Part shown: positions 9,276 through 18,479 of the stretch, one piece after another
Layout of the letters: the number at the start of each line of letters is the position of its first letter
How positions within the stretch are numbered: position 1 is the stretch's first letter
Source: Tenacibaculum dicentrarchi
GTDB taxonomy: Bacteria > Bacteroidota > Bacteroidia > Flavobacteriales > Flavobacteriaceae
DNA length: 64,000 bases
Direction: 5' to 3'
Assembly: GCF_964036635.1 (NCBI RefSeq)
Contig: NZ_OZ038524.1
Location: 973,501 to 1,037,500, forward strand
Notes under the pieces: model-generated
What the model was told of the DNA's origin: nothing
What the model saw: the letters and a program-made list of their open reading frames with translations, nothing else
Database searches by the model: none
Translations under genes and position numbers: made by a program

Positions 9276-10436
9276 AAACCAATATCTTACAGCAAACAAA
9301 ACAAATAAAGGGATTAACGTAATTGAAAATAATTGTGTTTTTGTTACCCAAATAATAGCTAATATCACTAAAAAGGCTAGTAAAAGTAGCATATATTTTG
9401 AAATCCATTTTGGTGATTTTTTTTGTATCAAAAAGAAAGAAACGATTAAATTAGGAGCAAATGCCCATAAAAAATTAAAGTTATTTGGGGTTGTTGAGTG
9501 ATTCGTGAAAAACCATAAATACACAATTAAAACGCCTGTTATTCCTGATATAAAAAAGATGATAAAATCGAGCCATTTGCTTCTTTTGGCATTTTTATAA
9601 TCTTTATATGTGATACATAAACCAAGTAAAGAAAGTACTAAAATGATTAAAAATGGGCTGAAATTATCGCTTTTTGGCTGTTTTTCATCAAAATCTAATA
9701 AAATATTAGTTTTTGATATGAGAGTATCTTCTTTTCCATCTTTTAAAATTTTAGAATAATTTAAAGCTTCAAAAACATAATCGGGTAAATATAAATATTC
9801 ATTTGCTGTTGCAACTTTATCTAATCGACTTCCTAAAGCGATATTAATTCCTAAACTTCCCCAAGTATTTTGATGAATTTCGTTGTTCATTAATTGACGT
9901 AAAGACATTTTTTGCCTAACAAAATCATCTTTGAAAATTAGATTTTTGCCTACAACTTTTTTGATAATATCTCTAGGTTTTGTCGCGCAATTATCAAAAT
10001 ACGGGTCGTATAAATAACCCGCATTTTCGGGCAAAATATTGATTTCTAAAATTGTGAAAAACTCATTTTTTTGTACTTGTGATAAATTCAAAACCTGTTC
10101 TTTTACCCAGCGTTTATGTTGTTGATTGTTTTTTAAAGCCAAATAAAAAGGATATTTCGCCAATTTATATTTCATGTATCCTTTGGTGAAATCGGCATAA
10201 AAAGTAGGGTTTTCGAAATCAAAAATTCCGTAATTATAAATGAAATCAAAGTTTAAAACAGGGTCTTTTATACGAATTGCAGCGTGTCCGAATTTTTCAT
10301 ACAAAGCTTCGCCAGGTCCTGAAGTGATGATGCTTATCTGTGCGTTATTTGATAATTTTAAACTATCAGTTACTTGTGATAAAACGGTATTGAAACAACA
10401 TAAAAACAAGAAAATAGTAGTGATTTTTTTTATCAT
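9252..10436 (-). CDS. Lnb N-terminal periplasmic domain (DUF4105) membrane protein
   Basis: The 394-aa protein starts with a signal peptide (hydrophobic 4-20, ending near LSQ). A DUF4105 domain at about 25-230 follows, with ITSGPGEALYEKFGHAAIRI and YNYGIFDFENPTFYADFTKG motifs and conserved His and Cys residues (DNCATKP). The last ~150 residues form about five membrane helices. DUF4105 resembles the N-terminal part of the lipoprotein N-acyltransferase Lnb, so an envelope lipid or protease-like reaction is possible, but the function is not established. It overlaps the aroQ 3' end tail-to-tail. Confidence 0.82.
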   Translation of the reverse strand: MIKKITTIFLFLCCFNTVLSQVTDSLKLSNNAQISIITSGPGEALYEKFGHAAIRIKDPVLNFDFIYNYGIFDFENPTFYADFTKGYMKYKLAKYPFYLALKNNQQHKRWVKEQVLNLSQVQKNEFFTILEINILPENAGYLYDPYFDNCATKPRDIIKKVVGKNLIFKDDFVRQKMSLRQLMNNEIHQNTWGSLGINIALGSRLDKVATANEYLYLPDYVFEALNYSKILKDGKEDTLISKTNILLDFDEKQPKSDNFSPFLIILVLSLLGLCITYKDYKNAKRSKWLDFIIFFISGITGVLIVYLWFFTNHSTTPNNFNFLWAFAPNLIVSFFLIQKKSPKWISKYMLLLLAFLVILAIIWVTKTQLFSITLIPLFVLFAVRYWFLQKTLNR

Positions 10437-10519
10437 AATTGAATTCTAAAAAGAGTGATTTTACAATACAAATATCTTAATTAAGATTAAAAAAATATCA
10501 TTTTTGTGTAGCTATTATT

Positions 10520-10660
10520 TTAAGAGTCTCTGTTTAAATTTTAACTAAAGTTTTTTTTAAACATTTAAACGTCATGCTGAATTTATTTCAGCATCGCATA
10601 AAGCGAAGAACTACGGCAAATCAGGGTGTGAAACTGAAACAAAAACCCTTTGACGCATTT
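10520..10660. repeat. Dispersed repeat family A, copy 2
   Basis: Shares with copy 1 (7686-7830) both the CGTCAT...TTTGACG core and about 45 bases upstream of it (AGAGTCTC, then TTTAAATTTTAA). The internal hairpin arms GCTGAAATAAATTCAGC are perfect here (10577-10593 as read on the complementary strand). It occupies the 307-bp gap between the DUF4105 gene and the YheT hydrolase. The remainder of that gap is AT-rich, without another recognisable feature. Confidence 0.75.
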
Positions 10661-10743
10661 TTATTCTTAAAACAAGGGGTTTTAACTCCTTGTCATACTA
10701 TTTTGATATTGCAAAAATTTTTGGAATAAAATTTTTAAAAGCT

Positions 10744-11754
10744 CTAAAAATAAACGCCAATTTTATCTTGAATAAATTTCAGAATACTTTCTTCGAGCCA
10801 TTTATTTTTGATGTTTTTACTATTTTTTGAAGTATTAAAAGAAGAAATAAATCCTACGTGTCCGCCATATTTTGGTGTTAATAAATAAAAATTAGTCATC
10901 TTTTTGGCATCTTTAAAAGGATAACATTCTTCGGATAAAAAAGGGTCATCAAGTGAGTTGATAAGCAACGTTGGCAATGTAATATTTTTAATATACGGTT
11001 TTGAACTTGCTTTTGTCCAATAATCTTGCGGGTTTTTAAACCCGAATATTGGTGCGGTATATTGTGCTTCTAACTGCCAAAGTCTGGTAGCATTTTCCAC
11101 TTTTTTTCTATCTAATTTAAAGTCTGGAAATTGATTAGATTTTGCTAGTATTTTGGGTTTTAAGGTTCGTAAAAACTCCTTTAAATAGAGCCTGTTTTTA
11201 AATTTTGATAATTCGGCTTGTGAACTTGTTAAATCAATCGGTGTAGAAACGGCAATACTTCCTTTTATTTTTGGTGAAATATTTTCATATTCACCCAAAT
11301 ATTTTAGGGTTAAATTTCCGCCCAAACTAAAACCAACGATAATCATATTTTCATATGTGTAATTTGTCGCAAGATATTCGGTTATAAAATGAACATCATC
11401 GGTTTTTCCGCTGTGATAGGTTTCTAAAAGCAAATTATTTGCTCCGCTACAACTTCGTAAATTCATGGAAACGGTATCAAACCCTACTTTATTTAAGTGA
11501 TTTGAAGTTGTAATTATATAATTTGAATTTGAACTTCCCTCTAATCCGTGAATCAATAAAACTAGCGTTTTTGAATTTTGTGAGTTTTCTGAATTTATTG
11601 AAAAATCTAAATCGATAAAATCATTGTCCCAAGTAGTAATTCTTTTTCGTTGATATTTTATAGCATCTTTTGCAAATAACGGACGATATATCGTGTTAAA
11701 ATGGGGGTTTTTAAGTAAAAAAGAAGGTTTGAAATCAGCGTAAATAATCGGCAT
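10744..11754 (-). CDS. Alpha/beta-fold hydrolase, YheT family
   Basis: A 336-aa cytoplasmic serine hydrolase. Landmarks are LVLLIHGLEGSSNS (oxyanion region, about residue 75), nucleophile elbow GFSLGGNLTLKYLGE (Ser near 142), an acid in INSLDDPFL (about 267) and the catalytic His in YGGHVGF (about 297). The overall layout, including YADFKPSFLLKNPHFNTIYR at the N-terminus, is that of the YheT/embryogenesis-associated EMB8 family. The physiological substrate is unknown. It stands alone on the minus strand, divergent from pssA. Confidence 0.88.
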   Translation of the reverse strand: MPIIYADFKPSFLLKNPHFNTIYRPLFAKDAIKYQRKRITTWDNDFIDLDFSINSENSQNSKTLVLLIHGLEGSSNSNYIITTSNHLNKVGFDTVSMNLRSCSGANNLLLETYHSGKTDDVHFITEYLATNYTYENMIIVGFSLGGNLTLKYLGEYENISPKIKGSIAVSTPIDLTSSQAELSKFKNRLYLKEFLRTLKPKILAKSNQFPDFKLDRKKVENATRLWQLEAQYTAPIFGFKNPQDYWTKASSKPYIKNITLPTLLINSLDDPFLSEECYPFKDAKKMTNFYLLTPKYGGHVGFISSFNTSKNSKNIKNKWLEESILKFIQDKIGVYF

Positions 11755-11864
11755 GTTTAAAAATAAAGAGATGTATCAAAAATAATATAAAATATAAAAA
11801 TAGCATCAAAATTAAAAGCTAAAAAATGATATAAGTTTCTTATTTTCGCTATAAATATTTGAAA

Positions 11865-12605
11865 ATGAATTTTAAAAAACATATTCCTAATTTAGTAACA
11901 TTAGGGAATTTATTATGCGGTACTATAGCTGTAATTTTTGCGATAAAAGGTGATTTTTTTGGCGTAGCAATTTTAGTTATTCTAGGGATTATTTTTGATT
12001 TTTTTGATGGATTATTAGCTCGATTATTAGGCGTTCAGGGCGAATTAGGCAAGCAATTAGATAGTTTAGCTGATATGGTAACCAGTGGTGTAGTGCCAGG
12101 AATCGTGATGTTACAACTTTTCGTAACAGCTTTAGATGTTGATGCAGTGGGTTATTTTGGCGTAGATATTTACGGAGCAACGGGCAGTAATTTGCCGTAT
12201 TTCGGCTTGTTATTAACCTTAGGAGCTTGTTATCGCTTGGCTAATTTTAATATTGATACTCGCCAATCAGATTCATTTATTGGGCTTCCAACGCCTGCTA
12301 TGGCGTTATTTGTAATTTCGTTGCCATTAATTGCGGAATATTCAAATCAAGCTTTTTTTGTTGATTTAATTAATAATTCTTATTTTTTAGCGATTGTAAC
12401 GATTGTTTTAACTTTTTTAATGAATGCTGAAATCCCGTTATTTGCCTTAAAATTTAAAACCTTTGGATTTAAAGAAAATGCCTTAAAATATATTTTTTTA
12501 GCGATTTGTGTTTTATTGTTAACTTTATTAAAGTTTGTAGCAATTCCTTTAATAATATTGATATATGTTACTTTTTCAGTGGTTAATAATTTAAAGAAAT
12601 CGTAA
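11865..12605 (+). CDS. pssA: CDP-diacylglycerol-serine O-phosphatidyltransferase
   Basis: Makes phosphatidylserine from CDP-diacylglycerol and serine, the precursor of phosphatidylethanolamine. The CDP-alcohol phosphotransferase motif D-x2-DG-x2-AR-x8-G-x3-D-x3-D is intact at about residues 43-68 (FDFFDGLLAR to LDSLAD). Roughly eight hydrophobic helices make up the rest of the 246-aa membrane protein. A TTG lies two codons upstream at 11859; ATG at 11865 is preferred because homologues begin MNxKKHIPNxxTxxNL. A strong terminator follows. Confidence 0.93.
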   Translation: MNFKKHIPNLVTLGNLLCGTIAVIFAIKGDFFGVAILVILGIIFDFFDGLLARLLGVQGELGKQLDSLADMVTSGVVPGIVMLQLFVTALDVDAVGYFGVDIYGATGSNLPYFGLLLTLGACYRLANFNIDTRQSDSFIGLPTPAMALFVISLPLIAEYSNQAFFVDLINNSYFLAIVTIVLTFLMNAEIPLFALKFKTFGFKENALKYIFLAICVLLLTLLKFVAIPLIILIYVTFSVVNNLKKS

Positions 12606-12627
12606 AATAATATCGTTTTAAAATAAG

Positions 12628-12654
12628 AAAAAGGAGCTTAATTGCTCCTTTTTT
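12628..12654. terminator. Bidirectional terminator between pssA and lptB
   Basis: A 10-bp stem, AAAAAGGAGC (12628-12637) with GCTCCTTTTT (12644-12653), and a six-base loop. A T-run follows on the plus strand and an A-run mirrors it, serving the convergent genes pssA and lptB. Confidence 0.88.
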
Positions 12655-12677
12655 ATAGTTTATATCAAGGTTTAATC

Positions 12678-13412
12678 TTAAAATTTCTTCTTTTTTAAGA
12701 TAAAATCTTTTCCTAAATACACACGACGCACGGTTTCATCTTCGGCTAATTCTTCAGGAGTTCCTTCTTTTAAAATCCCTCCGTTATACATTAAATAAGT
12801 TCTGTCGGTAATTGCTAGAGTTGCTTGTACATCATGGTCGGTAATTAAAATACCGATATTTTTTGTTTTTAATTTGGCTACAATTCCTTGAATATCTTCC
12901 ACCGCAATAGGGTCTACTCCTGCAAAAGGCTCATCTAATAAAATAAATTTAGGGTCGGAAGCAAGACAACGTGCAATTTCTGTTCTACGGCGTTCTCCTC
13001 CTGAAAGTAAATCACCACGGTTTTTACGAACATGCCCCAAACTAAATTCATCAATTAATTCCTCTAAACGGGCTTTTCTTTCTGATTTAGATCGGTCAGT
13101 AAATTCTAAAACAGCCATGATATTATCTTCAATAGATAATTTTCTAAAAACAGAATCTTCTTGTGCTAAATATCCAATTCCCTTTTGAGCACGCTTATAC
13201 ATTGGGTCTTTGGTAATATCTTGATCGTCTAAAAAAACATGTCCAAAATTAGGTTTTACCATACCAACAATCATATAAAAAGATGTAGTTTTTCCTGCGC
13301 CATTAGGTCCTAATAAACCAATGATTTCACCTTGTTTGACTTCTACAGAAATTCCTTTTACTACCTTTCGGCTACCGTAAATTTTCTGTATATTATCTGC
13401 TCTTAACTTCAT
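12678..13412 (-). CDS. lptB: LPS export ABC transporter ATPase LptB
   Basis: Powers extraction of lipopolysaccharide from the inner membrane with LptFG/LptC. The 244-aa ATPase has Walker [10 protein letters not shown] (about 34-42), the Q-loop in [10 protein letters not shown], signature [14 protein letters not shown], Walker [14 protein letters not shown] and switch H in ITDHDVQ. The Q-loop segment and the C-terminal [14 protein letters not shown] stretch are characteristic of LptB rather than branched amino acid ATPases. It lies directly downstream of tatC and a carboxymuconolactone decarboxylase gene. Confidence 0.93.
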   Translation of the reverse strand: MKLRADNIQKIYGSRKVVKGISVEVKQGEIIGLLGPNGAGKTTSFYMIVGMVKPNFGHVFLDDQDITKDPMYKRAQKGIGYLAQEDSVFRKLSIEDNIMAVLEFTDRSKSERKARLEELIDEFSLGHVRKNRGDLLSGGERRRTEIARCLASDPKFILLDEPFAGVDPIAVEDIQGIVAKLKTKNIGILITDHDVQATLAITDRTYLMYNGGILKEGTPEELAEDETVRRVYLGKDFILKKKKF

Positions 13413-13442
13413 GAATTACTCTATTTTTTTGATAAAAAGCAT

Positions 13443-13787
13443 TTATTTTTCTTCTAAATCATCCCAAAATTCAACGGCTCTACGTAAATGGGGTATCAAT
13501 ATAGTTCCGCCAACTAAGGTAGCAATACTCATGGTTTCCATCATTTCTTCTTTGGTTACGCCATTTTTATGAGCAGTTTCTAAATGATAAGCGATGCAAT
13601 CATCACAACGCAAAACGGCAGAGGCAACCAAACCAAGTAATTCTTTTGTTTTTTCAGGTAAATGACCTTCTTTAAAGGCATTGGTATCTAAATTAAAAAT
13701 TCGTTTGATTATTTTATTATCACCCGCTAAAATTTTATCATTCATTTTAGTTCGGTAGTCGTTAAACTCTTGGACTTTTTGAGACAT
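13443..13787 (-). CDS. Carboxymuconolactone decarboxylase (AhpD-like) family protein
   Basis: A small 114-aa all-helical protein with the AhpD-type redox motif CDDCIAYHLETAH: two cysteines two residues apart, then a histidine. This motif suggests thiol-based peroxidase or disulfide reductase activity rather than true decarboxylation. The C-terminal TLVGGTILIPHLRRAVEFWDD is typical of the family. Its start overlaps the end of tatC by 26 bases. The actual reductant and substrate are unknown. Confidence 0.88.
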   Translation of the reverse strand: MSQKVQEFNDYRTKMNDKILAGDNKIIKRIFNLDTNAFKEGHLPEKTKELLGLVASAVLRCDDCIAYHLETAHKNGVTKEEMMETMSIATLVGGTILIPHLRRAVEFWDDLEEK

Positions 13788-14583
13788 TCTTTTGTTGTTT
13801 TTTTAAAATAAATTGCGATACATAAATACTTACTTCATAAAGTATCATAATTGGTACGGAAACAATTATTTGACTTGCAATATCTGGAGGTGTTATTATT
13901 GCCGATAAAACCAAAACTACGACCAATGCGTGTTTGCGGTATTTTCGTAAAAATTCAGGTGTTATTAGTCCTATTTTTGTTAAGAAATAAATAATAACAG
14001 GCAGTTCAAAAAATACAGCAACACCAATTAGTGTGTTGGTTATTAGGCTTATGTATGCCTCTAGTTTAAAATTGTTTTCAATTGAACTCGATATTTCAAA
14101 ATTATAAAAGAAATAAACAGACATTGGTAAGATAACATAATAACTAAAAAGTATTCCTAAAAAAAATAATAAGGAAGCAATAAAAATAAAACCTTTTGAT
14201 TTTTTTCTTTCAGAACTGTGTAATCCGGGGGCTACAAAACGCCAAAATTCCCATAGAATATATGGAAAAGCGACCACAAAACCTAAAATTAAAGACGACC
14301 AAATACCCGTCATTAATTGCTGTGTTGGGTTTAATGCCTGCAAGGTTTGTTTAAAACTAATATTGCAAAAACTACTATCAATACCAATTGCTGTAAATAC
14401 CTTGCAAAAAAAATGATAGGTTGCAAAGTCTGGTTTTAAGTGGGCTAATAATATATCATTAAAAACAAAATTTATATTTGCAAAAATAAGAATTGCTATA
14501 ATAAATATTGCAGCAAAACTTCTAACCAGATGCCACCTTAATTCTTCAAGATGGTCTAAAAAAGACATTTCTGTTGTTGCCAT
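13762..14583 (-). CDS. tatC: Twin-arginine translocase subunit TatC
   Basis: The core receptor of the Tat pathway, recognising twin-arginine signal peptides of folded proteins. The 273-aa protein has six hydrophobic helices and the conserved N-terminal LDHLEELRWHLVRS motif with the signal-binding glutamate. The first periplasmic loop has FWRFVAPGLHSSERK just after it, and the family ending VLSAIITPPDIASQ is present. It contains a longer first periplasmic loop with several cysteines, common in Bacteroidota. Upstream kdsD ends one base before its ATG; downstream it overlaps the AhpD-like gene. Confidence 0.94.
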   Translation of the reverse strand: MATTEMSFLDHLEELRWHLVRSFAAIFIIAILIFANINFVFNDILLAHLKPDFATYHFFCKVFTAIGIDSSFCNISFKQTLQALNPTQQLMTGIWSSLILGFVVAFPYILWEFWRFVAPGLHSSERKKSKGFIFIASLLFFLGILFSYYVILPMSVYFFYNFEISSSIENNFKLEAYISLITNTLIGVAVFFELPVIIYFLTKIGLITPEFLRKYRKHALVVVLVLSAIITPPDIASQIIVSVPIMILYEVSIYVSQFILKKQQKNVSKSPRV

Positions 14584-14584
14584 A

Positions 14585-15556
14585 TTAAAATATACCTTCT
14601 TTAATTAAGTCGTGTAAATGAACAACACCAACATAATTGTTGTTGTTATCTGTCACCAAAATTTGCGTAATACTATTGTTTTCTAAAGCTTCTAAAGCTT
14701 CAACTGCCATAGCATTTACATTTATAGTTTTAGGGTTTTTACTCATAATATCGTTGGCTGTTAGCGTATCAATTTTAGTTGTTTTGCTAAGCATTCTACG
14801 GATATCACCATCTGTAATAATTCCTGATATTATATTTTTATCAGAAATAACAGCGGTTACACCGAGTCTTTTTTCTGAAATTTCAACAATTACACTAGCT
14901 ACAGAATCAGTATTACTAACCTTAGGTAATTGATTATTTTTTATTAAATCATCAACACGTAAATATAAGCGTTTTCCTAAGGCACCTCCTGGGTGGTATT
15001 TAGCGAAATCACTACTTGTAAAGTCTCGAAGTTTTAATAAACAAACAGCTAAAGCATCGCCTAAAACTAACTGTGCTGTAGTACTTGATGTAGGAGCTAA
15101 ATTATTAGGACAGGCTTCTTTGGTAACGAAAGAATTTAGTGAAAAATCAGCATTGGTTGCTAAAAATGATTCAGGGTTTCCAGTAATTGCAATTAATTTA
15201 TTATTCGTTTTTTTTATTAAAGGAACTAAAACCTTAATTTCAGGAGTATTTCCACTTTTAGATAAACAAATAACCACATCATCTTTTTGTATACTACCTA
15301 AATCACCATGAATAGCATCAGCAGCGTGCATAAAAAGAGATGGAGTACCTGTAGAGTTAAAAGTAGCAACCATTTTATTAGCAATGTTAGCGCTTTTACC
15401 TATTCCAGTAACGACAACACGACCTTTTGAATTGAATATAAAATTTACAGCATCAACAAACGAACTATCTAATAAATTTGCTAAATTAGCAATAGCATTA
15501 CTTTCTAAAAGTATGGTTTGTTTTGCTGTTGAGAGAATTGCATTTGCGTCTTTCAA
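14585..15556 (-). CDS. kdsD: Arabinose-5-phosphate isomerase (KpsF/GutQ/KdsD family)
   Basis: Converts ribulose 5-phosphate to arabinose 5-phosphate for Kdo synthesis. The N-terminal SIS domain shows VVTGIGKSANIANKM and HAADAIHGDLG (the latter with a catalytic His), and SKSGNTPEI. Two CBS domains fill residues ~205-323. Length (323 aa) is normal. The start codon is TTG at 15554-15556: the frame is closed by TAA five codons upstream, no ATG precedes the conserved domain, and the sequence from here aligns with family N-termini. Together with lpx genes it points to a lipid A-Kdo envelope. Confidence 0.9.
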   Translation of the reverse strand: MKDANAILSTAKQTILLESNAIANLANLLDSSFVDAVNFIFNSKGRVVVTGIGKSANIANKMVATFNSTGTPSLFMHAADAIHGDLGSIQKDDVVICLSKSGNTPEIKVLVPLIKKTNNKLIAITGNPESFLATNADFSLNSFVTKEACPNNLAPTSSTTAQLVLGDALAVCLLKLRDFTSSDFAKYHPGGALGKRLYLRVDDLIKNNQLPKVSNTDSVASVIVEISEKRLGVTAVISDKNIISGIITDGDIRRMLSKTTKIDTLTANDIMSKNPKTINVNAMAVEALEALENNSITQILVTDNNNNYVGVVHLHDLIKEGIF

Positions 15557-15697
15557 GTTAAAAAAGTTTTAAATAATTTTTAAAATGTAAAAATAGGAAT
15601 ATTTAAGAAGAAAACTTTTTAATAAAAATAAAATTTACAGGAGTTTGTATAATTTTTTTTTGTAACTTAGTTTAAGTTTTTAATTTTTTGATATTAG

Positions 15698-17899
15698 ATG
15701 ATGAATACAGAGGAGACGGAGTTATACGGATCATTAAAGAAAATATTTGGTTTTAACCAATTTAAAGGTTTACAGAAAGTTGTTGTAAAAAGTATTTTAA
15801 ACAACGAAAATACATTTGTAATAATGCCAACTGGAGGAGGTAAATCTCTTTGTTACCAGTTGCCTGCATTGATGAAAGAAGGTACAGCGATTGTTGTATC
15901 GCCATTAATAGCTTTGATGAAAAATCAAGTAGATGCTATTAGAGGTATTTCGGAAGAGCATGGTATTGCACATGTGTTAAATTCATCTTTAAATAAAGCA
16001 GAAATTGCACAGGTAAAATCAGATATTGAATCAGGAATTACCAAGTTGTTGTATGTAGCACCTGAATCGTTAGTAAAAGAAGAATATGCTGCTTTCTTAA
16101 GACAGCAAAATATTTCTTTTGTAGCTATTGATGAAGCGCATTGTATTTCTGAATGGGGGCATGATTTTAGACCAGAGTATAGGAATTTACGTAACATTAT
16201 TAAGCAAATTGATAATGTGCCAATCATTGGTTTAACAGCAACTGCTACCGAAAAAGTACAAGAAGATATTTTGAAAACATTAGGTATGAGTGATGCCAAT
16301 GTATTTAAAGCATCTTTTAATAGACCAAATTTGTTTTATGAAGTATGCCCGAAAACAAAAGATATTGAGAAAGATATCATTCGTTTTATAAAACAACGAA
16401 TAGGAAAAACAGGTATTATATACTGTTTAAGTCGTAAAAAAGTAGAAGAAATTTCTCAAGTTTTACAAGTAAATGGTATTAATGCTCTTCCTTATCATGC
16501 AGGATTAGATGCTAAAAAACGAGCAAAGCATCAAGATATGTTTTTGATGGAAGATTGTGATGTTATCGTAGCTACAATAGCCTTTGGTATGGGAATAGAT
16601 AAACCAGATGTACGCTATGTAATTCACCATGATATTCCTAAAAGTTTAGAGAGTTATTATCAAGAAACTGGTAGAGCAGGGCGTGATGGTGGCGAAGGGT
16701 ATTGCTTAACTTTTTACTCTTACAAAGATATTGAAAAATTAGAGAAGTTTATGGCTAACAAACCTGTTGCAGAGCAGGAGGTTGGACATGCACTTTTACA
16801 AGAAGTTGTAGGGTATGCTGAAACTTCAATGAACAGACGTAAGTATATTCTTCATTATTTTGGAGAAGAATTTGACGAAGTAAATGGAGAAGGAGCTATG
16901 TTAGATGATAACATGAAAAATCCTAAAAAACAAAATGAAGCTCAAAATGAGGTAAAAACATTATTGTCGGTTATTAGAGATACCAACGAAATGTACAAAC
17001 CTAAAGAAGTAGTTAATACAATTATTGGTGCTGAAAATGCCTTGTTAAAATCACACAAAACAACGGCACAGCCTTTTTTCGGAATTGGAAAAGACAAAAA
17101 TAATCATTATTGGATGGCGTTAATTCGTCAAATATTAGTAGTCGATTTAATTAAGAAAGAAATTGAACAATATGGAGTTTTAAAACTAACAGAAAAAGGA
17201 AAGCAATTTATTGAAAATCCGAAGTCATTTATGATGACTGAAAATCATGTCTATGCTACAGATGATGATGGAATAATAATATCAACAACCAAAGAAGCAA
17301 CAGGAGCTGTAGATACGAAATTGGTAAAAATGCTAAAAGAGTTACGAAAAAGCGTTGGAAAGCGTTTAGGTGTTCCTCCTTATGCTGTTTTTCAAGATCC
17401 TTCATTAGAAGATATGGCATTGAAATATCCTGTAAATTTAGAAGAATTATCTAAAGTTCATGGTGTTGGAGAAGGAAAATCTAGAAAATTTGGTAAAGAC
17501 TTTGTAAAGCTTATTACAAGTTATGTAGCCGAAAATGAAATTATGCGACCTGATGATTTAATCGTTAAAAGTACGGGAGTAAATTCAGGATTAAAATTAT
17601 TTATTATTCAAAATACCGATAGAAAATTACCTTTAGAAGATATTTCAAAATCGAAAGGATTGGCTATGAACGAGCTAATCAAAGAAATGGAAGCGATTGT
17701 GTTTTCTGGAACAAAATTAAATATAGATTATGCTGTTGAAGATTTGTTAGATGAAGACCAGCAAGAAGAAATACACGATTATTTCATGGAATCGGAATCT
17801 GATAAAATTCAAGATGCTTTAGATGAATTTGATGGTGATTATGATGAAGATGAATTGCGATTAATGCGGATTAAATTTACAAGTGAAATTGCAAATTAA
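15698..17899 (+). CDS. recQ: ATP-dependent DNA helicase RecQ
   Basis: A 3'-5' helicase in recombination and repair. The 733-aa protein carries Walker A MPTGGGKSLCYQLPA (about residue 48), DEAH box in AIDEAHCISEWGHDFRP, helicase C-terminal motifs (IIYCLSRKK, ATIAFGMGIDKPDVR, QETGRAGRDG), the RQC winged-helix region, and an HRDC domain (about 540-620). An acidic C-terminal tail follows. The ATG pair at 15698/15701 makes the exact start ambiguous by one codon. The gene is monocistronic, ending before a very long palindromic terminator. Confidence 0.94.
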   Translation: MMNTEETELYGSLKKIFGFNQFKGLQKVVVKSILNNENTFVIMPTGGGKSLCYQLPALMKEGTAIVVSPLIALMKNQVDAIRGISEEHGIAHVLNSSLNKAEIAQVKSDIESGITKLLYVAPESLVKEEYAAFLRQQNISFVAIDEAHCISEWGHDFRPEYRNLRNIIKQIDNVPIIGLTATATEKVQEDILKTLGMSDANVFKASFNRPNLFYEVCPKTKDIEKDIIRFIKQRIGKTGIIYCLSRKKVEEISQVLQVNGINALPYHAGLDAKKRAKHQDMFLMEDCDVIVATIAFGMGIDKPDVRYVIHHDIPKSLESYYQETGRAGRDGGEGYCLTFYSYKDIEKLEKFMANKPVAEQEVGHALLQEVVGYAETSMNRRKYILHYFGEEFDEVNGEGAMLDDNMKNPKKQNEAQNEVKTLLSVIRDTNEMYKPKEVVNTIIGAENALLKSHKTTAQPFFGIGKDKNNHYWMALIRQILVVDLIKKEIEQYGVLKLTEKGKQFIENPKSFMMTENHVYATDDDGIIISTTKEATGAVDTKLVKMLKELRKSVGKRLGVPPYAVFQDPSLEDMALKYPVNLEELSKVHGVGEGKSRKFGKDFVKLITSYVAENEIMRPDDLIVKSTGVNSGLKLFIIQNTDRKLPLEDISKSKGLAMNELIKEMEAIVFSGTKLNIDYAVEDLLDEDQQEEIHDYFMESESDKIQDALDEFDGDYDEDELRLMRIKFTSEIAN

Positions 17900-17930
17900 A
17901 AATTCAATTTTAAGATGTTAAATTGAATTA

Positions 17931-17978
17931 AAAACAAAAAAGAACCTAATATTTAAATATTAGGTTCTTTTTTGTTTT
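17931..17978. terminator. Perfect 24-bp-arm bidirectional terminator after recQ
   Basis: Two 24-base arms, uninterrupted and perfectly complementary, with the core AGAACCTAATATTT / AAATATTAGGTTCT and A/T-run flanks. It serves recQ (+) and the DUF4258-like gene (-). Confidence 0.9.
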
Positions 17979-18060
17979 TATTATCACATAAATTCTAAAC
18001 ACTATTAATGAAGTACCAATTCATTTGTTAGTTTATTTCAGATAAATTTCAACAATAAAA

Positions 18061-18441
18061 TTATTCTTTTTTATGTATCGTTATTTTATCAATAGTGGTT
18101 GTGTTTTTACACCTGATAACGTGTAAATCAATATTTTTTAAACTGTCTTTTCCTGTAATAAAATATTTAGGGCAGGGTTTTAAGCGGGGTTTGCTTTTGC
18201 CAAAATTAACATCGCCATTTTTAAAAATAGTTGTAATTGTAGCGCTGTCAATACTTGTGGTAGCTAAAATTTGTTTCGCTTGTGCTGAAAATAAGCGTTC
18301 TCTAACACGAATTGTTTTTAAAGTACGAGCATCCATTCCGTAATCAAAAGAAACATCTTTTCCTTTCCATATAAAAAATACGACTAAAGAACCAAAAGTT
18401 AATCCTATGGCGTAATACCCAAAACGTTTTAATAATTGCAT
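18061..18441 (-). CDS. Membrane-anchored protein, DUF4258-like
   Basis: A 126-aa protein with one N-terminal membrane helix (about residues 7-25) and a soluble region beginning FDYGMDARTLKTIR. This resembles the DUF4258-type small proteins of Flavobacteriia, but the match is from memory and moderate. An upstream TTG at 18462 would extend it by seven residues. However, a TACTTTTG promoter element covers 18460-18467, so ATG at 18441 is the better start. It is transcribed downstream of ald. Its function is unknown. Confidence 0.6.
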   Translation of the reverse strand: MQLLKRFGYYAIGLTFGSLVVFFIWKGKDVSFDYGMDARTLKTIRVRERLFSAQAKQILATTSIDSATITTIFKNGDVNFGKSKPRLKPCPKYFITGKDSLKNIDLHVIRCKNTTTIDKITIHKKE

Positions 18442-18459
18442 AATAATTTTTTGTGGTGG

Positions 18460-18467
18460 CAAAAGTA
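18460..18467 (-). promoter_or_regulatory. Candidate -7 promoter element of the DUF4258-like gene
   Basis: TACTTTTG on the minus strand matches TAnnTTTG. The predicted transcription start near 18454 gives a ~13-nt leader to the ATG at 18441. No clear -33 TTG. Confidence 0.45.
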
Positions 18468-18479
18468 CGTAAAATCAGC